Positions 41,904 through 50,137 of a stretch of 64,000 bases of DNA are shown one piece after another. This stretch comes from Ferrimonas sp. YFM (lineage in GTDB: Bacteria; Pseudomonadota; Gammaproteobacteria; Enterobacterales; Shewanellaceae), in contig NZ_AP027368.1 of assembly GCF_030296015.1 (NCBI RefSeq), positions 992,001 to 1,056,000 on the forward strand, given 5' to 3'. The notes under the pieces were generated by a model, which worked only from the letters and a program-made list of their open reading frames with translations, ran no database searches and was not told the origin of the DNA. Within the stretch, counting starts at the first letter, position 1, and every line of letters starts with the position of its first letter. Made by a program: the position numbers and the translations under genes.

Positions 41904-42590
41904 TTATTTCTCCCTGGAAGGGGGGCTTTCTTCTTCCCGGGCGCTCTGCTCGGATCCCTCCGATTCGGCCATTTTGGCGGCCTTCAGCTGTTCCCGGCGG
42001 CGATGGATGTCCAGGCGACGGGTGGAGAGGGCCAGAGTCAGCAGGGCCCCCCCCAGGCCTGCCATCAGCATCATCAGCGGCTGCTGCCGAATCAGGGTGC
42101 GCTCCAGGCGGCGTTGTTCGATGAAAAACAGATGGGTATTGGCGCGAATGCGCAGGTAACCCAGAGACTGCTCCTCCAGGATCACATCGGCCACAAAGGG
42201 ATCGAACCTGTCCAGGGCGGCGTCGAGGACCTGCTCTTCCGGCAACTGGGATTCAGGAAACAGGCTCTGAGCCTGGAACAGCTTCTGGCCATCGGCGCTG
42301 AACAGGGTGGCGGAGAGGATACGGCTGTCTGCCACCAGGCTGTCCACCAGCCACTGCAGCTGATCATCCTTCTCCTCGGCCAGGGCCGGGGCAGCGGCGA
42401 TGGCGGCAAACTGAACGATCTGTTCCGCCTGCTCATCGGCCTTGTCGTAGAGTAGCTGGCTGCGCTGGGTCACCTGGTGTTGCCACATCAGCAAGATGGC
42501 GCTGAGCAGGCCCACGGAGGCGACCACCTGCATCAGCCTGAGGGTCAGTCGTCCGTAGTTATGGTTGGTTGTCTCGCCGTTATGGGTCAA
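41904..42590 (-). CDS. ytjB: AhpA/YtjB-family membrane-anchored periplasmic protein
   Basis: A 228-aa protein with an N-terminal TM helix (~residues 18-37), a periplasmic region that contains DSRILSATLFSADGQKL and QSLGYLRIRANTH, a second TM helix (~170-188) and a basic then acidic cytoplasmic tail. The two-helix layout and those segments match the YtjB/Smp family, which is divergent from serB in E. coli and many relatives, as here. No activity is established that I know of; a sensor-like, enzyme-less architecture is all that can be said. It shares a 93-bp divergent promoter region with serB and ends at the shared terminator. Confidence 0.8.
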   Translation of the reverse strand: MTHNGETTNHNYGRLTLRLMQVVASVGLLSAILLMWQHQVTQRSQLLYDKADEQAEQIVQFAAIAAAPALAEEKDDQLQWLVDSLVADSRILSATLFSADGQKLFQAQSLFPESQLPEEQVLDAALDRFDPFVADVILEEQSLGYLRIRANTHLFFIEQRRLERTLIRQQPLMMLMAGLGGALLTLALSTRRLDIHRRREQLKAAKMAESEGSEQSAREEESPPSREK

Positions 42591-42683
42591 GCCGTTGTCC
42601 TTGCAGCCTCTTCATCCTTTTGTGATCCTAGCGATTAATCTGCGCAATGAACAGACAACCTGTCGCTTTTCAAGGAGTAAGCC

Positions 42684-43529
42684 ATGAGTTCTCAGCCTCT
42701 TACCGTCCAGGAGACCCGGATTGTCCTCACCGACGCGGCCGACGCCGAGCGGCTGGCCGGTGACGCCCGGCAACAGGGGCTGGTGGTGTCAACCGGCCAC
42801 AGGGGCGCCCACTACTGGGTCAGTTGGCTGGGGGAGGCCGCCTTGCCTCTGCCACAAGGCGCCGAGCGTTTTAGCTTGTGTGCCGAGCGGCCCAGGCTGG
42901 ATACTCCAGGGCTGTTGTTGATGGATATGGACTCTACCGCCATCGACATAGAGTGCATCGATGAGATCGCCCGGGCAGGGGGCGTGTATGATGAAGTCAG
43001 CCAGGTGACCGAAGCGGCGATGCGCGGTGAACTGGGTTTCGAGGAGAGCCTGCGCCAGCGGGTGGCCAAGTTGGACGGCATCCCAGCCTCAGTGCTGGAT
43101 GAGATCGCCGCCAACCTGCCGCTCAACCCTGGCCTGGAAGCCCTGGTTCTTGGGCTGAAACAGGCGGGCTGGAAGGTGGCCCTGGCCTCGGGCGGCTTCA
43201 ACCGCATCGCCTCGGTTCTGGCAGCTCAGCTGGGATTGGATCACTTTCAGGCCAACGATCTTGAGGAGGCCGGCGGGCTGCTGACCGGCCAGGTCTGTGG
43301 TGAGATTGTCGGTGCCGAGGTGAAGGCGGCGATCCTGGCTCAGTTGGGGGAGAAGTATGGCATTCCCCAGTGCCAGTGGGTGGCCATGGGGGATGGGGCC
43401 AATGACCTGCCGATGATGAACCGGGCGGCGCTGGGGGTGGGCTTTCGGGCCAAGCCGGCGGTGGCGGCACAGGCGGATGCCCACCTGGCCACCCTGGGTC
43501 TGGACGCCACATTAGTGCTATTGATCTAG
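42684..43529 (+). CDS. serB: Phosphoserine phosphatase
   Basis: A 281-aa HAD-superfamily enzyme catalysing the last step of serine synthesis. The nucleophile and acid are D81 and D83 in MDMDSTAI; ALASGGFNRIA carries motif II Ser, and MGDGANDLPMM is the acidic motif. The N-terminal ~75 residues are a short, variable extension, shorter than in E. coli SerB (322 aa). AAGGAG is 8 bases before the ATG. It diverges from ytjB and is followed 48 bp later by an alpha/beta hydrolase gene that may be cotranscribed. Confidence 0.95.
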   Translation: MSSQPLTVQETRIVLTDAADAERLAGDARQQGLVVSTGHRGAHYWVSWLGEAALPLPQGAERFSLCAERPRLDTPGLLLMDMDSTAIDIECIDEIARAGGVYDEVSQVTEAAMRGELGFEESLRQRVAKLDGIPASVLDEIAANLPLNPGLEALVLGLKQAGWKVALASGGFNRIASVLAAQLGLDHFQANDLEEAGGLLTGQVCGEIVGAEVKAAILAQLGEKYGIPQCQWVAMGDGANDLPMMNRAALGVGFRAKPAVAAQADAHLATLGLDATLVLLI

Positions 43530-43577
43530 ATCACAAAACAGGGTCTAATCAAGCCTCCAAGGAGTAGGAGGTTTGGA

Positions 43578-44528
43578 TTGGCCATGACACACAGCCAGGG
43601 ATCGGAGTTTATCGATTATCGCAGCGGCCAGCTGCATCTGCGGGTATTGATCCCGAAAGAGTCGCCCAAAGGCGTCGTATTGATGGTGCATGGCGCCATG
43701 AGCAATGGCCGGGTGTTCTACAGCAGCGGCGGCCGCGGCCTGGGGTGCTATCTGGCGGATCAGGGCTACCAGGTCTATGTGCTCGACTGTTACGGTCACG
43801 GGCAATCCCATCCTCCCCTGGCGCATCGTGAAGAGCATGGCCAGTATGAAGTGATCCACGAGCAGCTGCCCCTGGTGCACAAGCTGTTGCTGGAGCGACA
43901 TCACCAGCCCGTCCATTGGGTGGGCCACTCCTGGGGGGGCGTGCTGATGATCGCCGCCCTGGCCCGCTATCCCTCCCTGTTGGCACAGATCCCCACCCTG
44001 ACCCTGTTTGCCTCCAAGCGCACGGTGCGCAGCTGGAGCTCCGAGCGGTTGCTCAAGATTGAGCTGGCCTGGAAGCGACTGTTTCCCTGGCTGGGGCAGA
44101 AATTGGGTTATCTGCCCCTGCAGCGCTGGCGGGTAGGGATGGATGACCAGTCCACCCGCTTCTTGATGGATTCTCTGCCCTGGATCTCCGACGCCCACTG
44201 GCTGGATGAGATGGATGGCTTTGATTATGGTGAAGCGGCCAGGGAGCTGGTGGCTCAGGGGCGATGGCCCGCCACCTGGTTTCTGGCCGGGGCTGGCGAC
44301 AAGGCCCTGGGCAACCCCAGGGATGTCAAAGATCTGATGCAGGAGTGTGGTCTGGATGGCATGGCGCGCTATCAGGTGCTGGGTCGCCGTCAGGGGTGGC
44401 GCCGTGACTACGACCACGCGGGCATACTGACGCACCGGGATGCAGCCCATGAGCTGTACCCCGATGTACTCAGCTGGCTGCAGTCTCCCCAGTGGCGAGC
44501 TGATACTCCAGCAGGGTCTCAGGGGTGA
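43578..44528 (+). CDS. Alpha/beta-fold hydrolase, function unknown
   Basis: A 316-aa soluble hydrolase with the oxyanion segment MVHGAMSNGRVF and the nucleophile elbow GHSWGG (S118). A late His in RDYDHAGILTH probably completes the triad, with a cap region between (~130-230) rich in Trp and Leu. It resembles the lipase/esterase-like members of AB_hydrolase_1, but no substrate can be named. The start is uncertain: AGGAGG (43566-43571) is 6 bases from a TTG at 43578 but 12 from the ATG at 43584, so the TTG is preferred. The 3' end overlaps the convergent PilZ gene by 59 bp. It probably follows serB in one transcript. Confidence 0.75.
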   Translation: MAMTHSQGSEFIDYRSGQLHLRVLIPKESPKGVVLMVHGAMSNGRVFYSSGGRGLGCYLADQGYQVYVLDCYGHGQSHPPLAHREEHGQYEVIHEQLPLVHKLLLERHHQPVHWVGHSWGGVLMIAALARYPSLLAQIPTLTLFASKRTVRSWSSERLLKIELAWKRLFPWLGQKLGYLPLQRWRVGMDDQSTRFLMDSLPWISDAHWLDEMDGFDYGEAARELVAQGRWPATWFLAGAGDKALGNPRDVKDLMQECGLDGMARYQVLGRRQGWRRDYDHAGILTHRDAAHELYPDVLSWLQSPQWRADTPAGSQG

Positions 44529-46812
44529 TCTCCTTGAGTTCACCCACCACCACCACCTGCCACAACATCTCCTCCAGCTCCTTGGCCCGATGCAGGGCGT
44601 GGGTGCTGATGGCGGCCAACTCCCCCTGCAGATAGTCCAGGTCCGGTTTCTGAGCCCGGCTGAGCTTGAGGCTCACCACCTTGAGGTGGCCTTTGGCCCC
44701 CAGCTCCATCAGTTTGCTGTGGATATTGTGACTGTCACCGATCTCCGACAGGGTCCAGCTCTTACGCAGCTCCCGCTCCGGTGGCCAGTGAAGCAGAAGG
44801 GTGCTGTGCCACTCCTTGTGCTGCTCCTGACCCTTGCCGATCCCCTCCAGGTGCTCCTTGACCACGGCATTGTCCAGAATCGCTGCCAGACTCAGCCCTT
44901 GCGGGTCGGTCAGGGCCTGGAAGGTGGCGCTGGGCAACAGGCTGCTGCCGGCCAGGTTGGCTTCCAGGTGTGTTTTTCTCTTGTGCACAAAGAAGGGCAG
45001 GGAGTAGAGCCGCTTCAGGATCAGGTTCTTCATCCCCTCCAGCAACTGGCGGTGCTGCAACTTGGAGCCCACCTGGGTGATCTTGCTGCGGTTCTGGCTC
45101 AGCAGGTGGGAGAGGAACACCACGCCCGCATGAGGCTCATCCTCTGAGGCCTTCAGGTGCAGGGTGCGTTTGTCCTTCTGACAACGCACCAGCTCGTAGG
45201 GCAGGGCCTTAAGCTTGAGCTTGCCCGCCATGGGCTGCAGCTCGGGAAACGCCACCTTGACCATCTCTCTGGGTTCCAGCTCGGCGTTTTCGGTGAGCAT
45301 CAGTCTCAGTCCCCGGGGGGAGACATCCACGGACTGGGCGATGAGATCGCGGCGGCCGTGGCTGATCACCACCTTGGTGTGCAGCGAGAACCTGGGCTCG
45401 CGGCGCAGCTCCTGGTGATCGCAGGCCAGTGGGCTGGGATCCAGGTCAGAGACCCGCTTCTGGCCAAATCGGCGCAGCTGGTTGATGTGGCATTCGGATT
45501 CGTAACCGCCAAAGCCACTCTCCTGGCCAAGGAAGGTGCTCTCCAGGTTGATCAGCAGCGACAGGGCGCGCAGCTGCTGCTGCACCAGGGAGTCGGCGGC
45601 GCGGCCATTGACCGGTGAGTGGCAGGCCCACTCCTTGTCACGGTCGCTGATGGCATGGAGCCGGATGCGGTGCAGCTTAAAGCCCTGCTTGTGACTGCCG
45701 TGCTTAAAGAAACAGGCGGCCATCTCCAGCTTGTTCAGTTCCCACAAGGTGGCGGAGAAGAACAGCCTGTGGCCCTCGTGCAGGTGAACAAAGCTGAACA
45801 GCAGTTGGTGCGCCACTTCGCCGGGCTGCTTCAGTACCCGGGCCAGGCGCTCTTCGGTGAGGGCGGAGCCAATCTGGCTGTGACCCCGTTCATCCATCCA
45901 GTAATCCAGGTGGGCCAGGTTGGCCTTGGTCTGCAGCACCAGAGAGGGGCGCAGCTTGCCCTGCTTGATGGACATGGCCAGGGGCACCGAACTCAGCTGA
46001 GGCAGGTATTGGCGCTCATAGCCGCGGCTCTTGGCGGTGCGCAGCAGGTGATTGAGTTCGGGGCGGGTGCGCAGGCGGCTGACGCTGAGAATCCGCTCCA
46101 GGGTCTGGTCCAGATCCGACTCGCTGTCGTTGCGCACCAGCCTCAGGCTCTGATGGTCGTCCGTCGGCAGGGCTTCCACCAGCCGGTAGCTGACGCCATG
46201 CTTGAGCTCAGGAGCAACAAACTCAGAAGCCAGCTCGGTGAAGCTGATGAAGATCGGCAGATCCGGGTTCAGGTGCCATTTGCGCTCCGTCTTGATTCGG
46301 GCACCGCGAATGGACAGGTCCTGGGTACGGCCGGACACAGGCGCCCCCTCAGGTTGCCACAGGGTGATGGCGGAGGAGAAGGTATGGCGGGTTTCCCGGC
46401 GGCGGATGTAGTGCCCCATGGGCAGCAGGTCCATGCGGAAGGGGGCGGGCTCCTTGGGCGCGTCGCTCTCCTGCTGTTCCTGCTCAGGTTCCCCTTTGAG
46501 ATAGGTCATCAGCGCTTCATAGGCGCCGACGGTGTAGCGTCCCTCGTAGAGCTCCAGCTGCTGCTCGAGAAACTGCTTGGCTTCCTCGGTGAGTCTGTGG
46601 GTCAGGCCGGCAATGTCGCACTCGGTGACCGCCTCGGTGCCACTGAGGTCGATGCGACGCAGGCAGTCCTGATTCAGGCGCCTGAGCTCCATGCGGATCA
46701 GGAAGCGATCCGAATTGCTCAGATGGGTGGTGGCCTGATCCAGCAGATTGTCGAAGCTGCTGTCCTGCAACAGAGGAATCAGCTGATTTATGAGGTCGTG
46801 GTGCTCTTCCAT
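44470..46812 (-). CDS. Large two-PilZ-domain protein, probable c-di-GMP receptor
   Basis: A ~780-aa cytoplasmic protein. Two PilZ domains carry intact c-di-GMP binding signatures. The first has RRETR with DLSIRG (~residues 138-235), and the second has RREPR with DVSPRG (~470-570). The N-terminal ~120 residues are helical, and ~240-460 and 580-780 show no family I recognise. It should bind c-di-GMP through both domains; the output is unknown. The ATG at 46812 is used, although a TTG at 46827 has GGGGA 8 bases upstream and could be the true start. It diverges from radA across ~130 bp. It could connect with the LapD-like circuit in this window, but nothing in the sequence proves that. Confidence 0.85.
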   Translation of the reverse strand: MEEHHDLINQLIPLLQDSSFDNLLDQATTHLSNSDRFLIRMELRRLNQDCLRRIDLSGTEAVTECDIAGLTHRLTEEAKQFLEQQLELYEGRYTVGAYEALMTYLKGEPEQEQQESDAPKEPAPFRMDLLPMGHYIRRRETRHTFSSAITLWQPEGAPVSGRTQDLSIRGARIKTERKWHLNPDLPIFISFTELASEFVAPELKHGVSYRLVEALPTDDHQSLRLVRNDSESDLDQTLERILSVSRLRTRPELNHLLRTAKSRGYERQYLPQLSSVPLAMSIKQGKLRPSLVLQTKANLAHLDYWMDERGHSQIGSALTEERLARVLKQPGEVAHQLLFSFVHLHEGHRLFFSATLWELNKLEMAACFFKHGSHKQGFKLHRIRLHAISDRDKEWACHSPVNGRAADSLVQQQLRALSLLINLESTFLGQESGFGGYESECHINQLRRFGQKRVSDLDPSPLACDHQELRREPRFSLHTKVVISHGRRDLIAQSVDVSPRGLRLMLTENAELEPREMVKVAFPELQPMAGKLKLKALPYELVRCQKDKRTLHLKASEDEPHAGVVFLSHLLSQNRSKITQVGSKLQHRQLLEGMKNLILKRLYSLPFFVHKRKTHLEANLAGSSLLPSATFQALTDPQGLSLAAILDNAVVKEHLEGIGKGQEQHKEWHSTLLLHWPPERELRKSWTLSEIGDSHNIHSKLMELGAKGHLKVVSLKLSRAQKPDLDYLQGELAAISTHALHRAKELEEMLWQVVVVGELKEITPETLLEYQLATGETAAS

Positions 46813-46942
46813 GGGAACGCTGTTCAATTTTTTATCCCCAAGAGTGTAACCCGTGGCGGGGATGACGTATATAATCCCAGGCTCAAGTGAATGATTGGAG
46901 TCTCATTTTTTGTGGCTCCTCCGATGAGCATGGGCGAAAAGT

Positions 46943-48310
46943 ATGGCCAAATCCAAGTCTGCGTATGTGTGTAACGATTGTGGCGCCGACCACCCCAGGT
47001 GGCAGGGGCAGTGTAACGCCTGTGGTGCCTGGAACACCCTGACCGAGGTGCGCCTTGGGGCCGCACCCAAGGGGCGCAGCGATCGTTTCAGCGGCTATGC
47101 CGGTGATGCCACCAACAGTGGTGTCCAGTTGCTCAACGAGATTGATCTGCAGGAGTTGCCACGGTTCTCCAGTGGTTTCAGTGAGCTGGACCGGGTGCTG
47201 GGCGGTGGCATCGTACCCGGCTCCGCCATTCTCATTGGCGGTAACCCAGGGGCCGGTAAGTCCACCCTGCTGCTGCAGACCATGTGCCGACTGTCCCAGT
47301 CCATGAATACCCTGTATGTGACCGGTGAGGAGTCCCTGCAGCAGGTGGCGATGCGCGCCAACCGGCTGGGGCTGCCCACGGACAAGTTGAAGATGCTGTC
47401 GGAGACCTCGGTGGAGCAGATCTGCCACATCGCCGATAAGGAGAAGCCCTCCATCATGGTGATCGACTCCATCCAGGTGATGCATATGGCGGATGTGCAG
47501 TCCGCCCCGGGCAGCGTGGCCCAGGTGCGGGAAAGCGCCGCCTACCTGACCCGCTTCGCCAAGCAGAACAACGTGGCCATGTTCCTGGTGGGGCACGTCA
47601 CCAAAGACGGCTCCCTGGCCGGGCCCAAGGTGCTGGAGCACTGCATCGACTGCTCGGTGCTGCTGGACGGCGACGGCGATTCCCGTTTCCGTACCCTGCG
47701 CAGCCACAAGAACCGCTTCGGTGCGGTTAATGAGCTGGGGGTGTTTGCCATGACCGGGCAGGGGCTCAAGGAGGTGGCCAATCCCTCCGCTATTTTCCTC
47801 TCCCGCGGCGAAGAGCAATCTCCCGGGTCTGTGGTGCTGGTGATCTGGGAGGGGACCCGTCCCCTGCTGGTGGAGTTGCAGGCCCTGGTGGATCACAGTC
47901 AGCTGGGGAACCCCAGGCGCATCGCCGTGGGTCTGGAGCAGAACCGGCTGGCGATGCTGCTGGCGGTGCTGCACCGCCATGGTGGCCTGCAGATGTCCGA
48001 TCAGGATGTGTTTGCCAACGTGGTGGGCGGGGTCAAGGTCACCGAGACCGGCGCCGATCTCAGCCTGCTGCTGGCCATGGTGTCCAGCTTCCGGGATCAG
48101 GCGCTGCCCAGGGATCTGGTGGTGTTTGGCGAGGTGGGGTTGTCCGGGGAGATCCGGCCGGTGCCCAACGGTGGCGAGCGCCTCAATGAGGCGGCCAAGC
48201 ACGGCTTTACCCGCGCCATTGTGCCTAAGGGCAATGTGCCCCGTCAGCCTGTGGAGGGGATGGAGGTGATCGGTGTCACCAAGTTGGCTCAGGCCCTGGA
48301 GGCCATCTAG
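46943..48310 (+). CDS. radA: DNA repair and recombination protein RadA
   Basis: A 455-aa RecA-like branch-migration ATPase. The zinc finger uses C10, C13, C24 and C27 (VCNDCGADHPRWQGQCNACG). Walker A is GGNPGAGKST (99-108). The RadA-specific KNRFG motif is at 256-260, and a Lon-protease-like C-terminal domain (~340-455) contains VTETGADLSLLLAM and GEVGLSGEIRPV. The length matches E. coli RadA (460 aa). The serB-radA neighbourhood is as in enterobacteria, but nadR is absent and two PilZ genes flank radA here. The PilZ gene downstream ends 12 bases after the radA stop on the other strand. Confidence 0.96.
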   Translation: MAKSKSAYVCNDCGADHPRWQGQCNACGAWNTLTEVRLGAAPKGRSDRFSGYAGDATNSGVQLLNEIDLQELPRFSSGFSELDRVLGGGIVPGSAILIGGNPGAGKSTLLLQTMCRLSQSMNTLYVTGEESLQQVAMRANRLGLPTDKLKMLSETSVEQICHIADKEKPSIMVIDSIQVMHMADVQSAPGSVAQVRESAAYLTRFAKQNNVAMFLVGHVTKDGSLAGPKVLEHCIDCSVLLDGDGDSRFRTLRSHKNRFGAVNELGVFAMTGQGLKEVANPSAIFLSRGEEQSPGSVVLVIWEGTRPLLVELQALVDHSQLGNPRRIAVGLEQNRLAMLLAVLHRHGGLQMSDQDVFANVVGGVKVTETGADLSLLLAMVSSFRDQALPRDLVVFGEVGLSGEIRPVPNGGERLNEAAKHGFTRAIVPKGNVPRQPVEGMEVIGVTKLAQALEAI

Positions 48311-48322
48311 CTTCCGTCTGCG

Positions 48323-48676
48323 CTAGAGCTCTTGCCACAGCTCCTCCAGCTCTTTGTCGATGCTGGTGGGGCTGTGCAGTTCCACCAGGCGCCTAAGGTG
48401 AATCAGGCTCTCCACCTCGATGTTGTGCCACACCAGCCCCAGGGAGAGGCGGTTGACCCTCATCACTTCGGCACTCATCTCGATGCTGGCCTGCTCTCCC
48501 AGAGGGATATGAATGGTCAGGGTCTCCCCCGGAGTGACCGTCAACCCCTCGGGCCGGGCCAGCAGGATGCCGTGCAGGCTGAGATCCAGTACCTTGGTGG
48601 AGCACTGGTGTTCCCCCTGCCATAGCAGGGCGGGACCCATGAACTGTACCCGGGTAAAGTGTCTGCGTTCTTCCAT
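48323..48676 (-). CDS. Single-domain PilZ protein
   Basis: A 117-aa protein that is almost entirely one PilZ domain. RRHFTR provides the RxxxR arginines (R5, R9), and DLSLHG (31-36) the D/NxSxxG loop, so c-di-GMP binding is predicted. The C-terminal ~35 residues form a helix containing HLRRLVELHSPTS. Small proteins of this shape act as adaptors in motility, biofilm or polysaccharide control, but the partner is unknown. It lies on the opposite strand from radA, downstream of a caiA-like gene from which it is separated by 87 bp with a hairpin. Confidence 0.88.
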   Translation of the reverse strand: MEERRHFTRVQFMGPALLWQGEHQCSTKVLDLSLHGILLARPEGLTVTPGETLTIHIPLGEQASIEMSAEVMRVNRLSLGLVWHNIEVESLIHLRRLVELHSPTSIDKELEELWQEL

Positions 48677-48726
48677 CCGTTACTGCTCCAAACCTGTTTG
48701 ATTTCAGTATAGTGCCGAACATCAGT

Positions 48727-48758
48727 CACCGACAGTGACCCAGGTGGCATTGTCGGTG
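48727..48758 (-). terminator. Weak terminator-like hairpin after the caiA-like gene
   Basis: CACCGACA (48727-48734) and TGTCGGTG (48751-48758) pair over a 16-base loop just after the reverse-strand stop codon at 48764. No T-run follows on the minus strand, so termination is doubtful. Confidence 0.4.
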
Positions 48759-48763
48759 CCCCC

Positions 48764-49915
48764 TTACTCTTCGGCGTACTCCGCCAGTACCGCCCGTCCC
48801 AGGGTGAGGCGCTGCATCTCCTCTGAGCCGCCGGAGACCCGGTCTACCCTCAGGTCGCGCCAGAAGCGGGCGATGCGATGCTCGCCGGTGATGGCGGAGC
48901 CGCCGAACACCTGCATCGCTTCATCCACCACCTCGAAGGCGGCCTTGGCGCAGTAGAGCTTGCACATGGCGGCGTCGCCGGAGGTCATCAGGCCATTGTC
49001 CGCCTTCCAGGCGGTCTGATAGAGCATGTTCTTCATGTTGTTCAGGTGGATCGCCATCTGGGCGAACTTGTCCTGAATCAGCTGGGTGCGGGCGATGGGC
49101 TGGCCAAACTGAACCCTGGAGTTGGCGTAGCGGGCGGCGTCTTCGAAGGCGCAATAGGCGCTGCCGTAGTTGGTGCAGGCGATGAGGAAGCGCTCCAGGT
49201 TGAACTCCTCCTTCACCCGTTCGAAGCCGTTGCCTTCGGTGCCGAACAGGTCGCTCTCATCCAGTTCCACATCGGTGAAGCTGACCTCGCAGCAGCTGTC
49301 CATCTTCAGGCCCAGCTTGGGCAGCTCGCTCACTTCGATGCCCGGCTTGGACATGTCGACGAAGAACTCGGAGAAGATGGGCACCACCGCATCGGCGTCC
49401 CTGGCCATCACCACCAGGTAGGGGCAACCGGCGGCGGAGGTGATGTAGCACTTGGTGCCGTTGAGGTAGATCTTGCCCTTCTTGCCTTTCTTGCGCTTGT
49501 AGGTGGATTGTAGGCTGCGCACATCGGAGCCGGCACCGGGTTCGGTGATGGCGGAGTTCCACATCTGCTGGCCTGTGCCGCGCAGGGCCAGGATCTTGTT
49601 GATCTGCTCCTCGCTGCCCTCTTTCAGCAGGGTGCCGTAACCGGCCAGCTGGTAGAGCACATAGGTCGGTGCGCCCAGACGCCCCAGCTCCTCCCAGATC
49701 ACTGTCAGGGTCAGCATGCCGGCGTCGAAGCCATCGTACTCTTCCGGGAGCAGCAGGCTGTCGATGCCCATCTTCGCCAGTTCGTGGACGAAGCGTTCCG
49801 GGTAGACGCAGTCACTGTCACACTGGGCGAAATAGCTTTCCCAGTCCTCCCGCTCCATCAGGGCGCGTACGCTGCGGACAAATTGTTCCTGCTCGTGGGT
49901 CAATCGGTAGTTCAT
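48764..49915 (-). CDS. Second CaiA-like acyl-CoA dehydrogenase (crotonobetainyl-CoA reductase paralogue)
   Basis: A 383-aa flavoprotein of the acyl-CoA dehydrogenase family. It matches the CaiA at 62090 in most positions from end to end, for example [27 protein letters not shown] and [15 protein letters not shown], and both match E. coli CaiA. The main length change is a short Lys-rich insertion ([14 protein letters not shown] versus [11 protein letters not shown]). The FAD-binding and substrate segments look intact, so it is probably active, reducing crotonobetainyl-CoA or a related enoyl-CoA with electrons from FixABCX. It stands apart from the cai operon, 13 kb away. The spacing of ribosome-site bases before ATG 49915 is ordinary (GGATC) and weak. 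Confidence 0.88.
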   Translation of the reverse strand: MNYRLTHEQEQFVRSVRALMEREDWESYFAQCDSDCVYPERFVHELAKMGIDSLLLPEEYDGFDAGMLTLTVIWEELGRLGAPTYVLYQLAGYGTLLKEGSEEQINKILALRGTGQQMWNSAITEPGAGSDVRSLQSTYKRKKGKKGKIYLNGTKCYITSAAGCPYLVVMARDADAVVPIFSEFFVDMSKPGIEVSELPKLGLKMDSCCEVSFTDVELDESDLFGTEGNGFERVKEEFNLERFLIACTNYGSAYCAFEDAARYANSRVQFGQPIARTQLIQDKFAQMAIHLNNMKNMLYQTAWKADNGLMTSGDAAMCKLYCAKAAFEVVDEAMQVFGGSAITGEHRIARFWRDLRVDRVSGGSEEMQRLTLGRAVLAEYAEE

Positions 49916-50107
49916 AGATCCTTCACCAAAATCGTGTCTTGCATCCGTTTCCGGGAGGCCGGGTTGTGCTCATCTTACCCAAGGGGCCTGGGAAAAGGTA
50001 TGGCCTGTTCTGAGTAAGTAAAGCGTCCCATCTCGCCTGAAGCGGCAAGCTTAACACTGGCGAAGCGATGAAAAGTTGAGAGAGTTCAAGGTTGAAGGGG
50101 GGAGAAG

Positions 50108-50128
50108 GGCGCCCGGGAACCGGGCGCC
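50108..50128 (-). terminator. GC-rich hairpin after ettA
   Basis: GGCGCCCGG (50108-50116) and CCGGGCGCC (50120-50128) form a 9-bp stem around a 3-base loop, ten bases beyond the ettA stop. On the minus strand the tail is C- and T-rich (CTTCTCCCCCC) rather than a clean T-run. It is a probable but weak terminator. Confidence 0.5.
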
Positions 50129-50137
50129 GCAGTGGCA

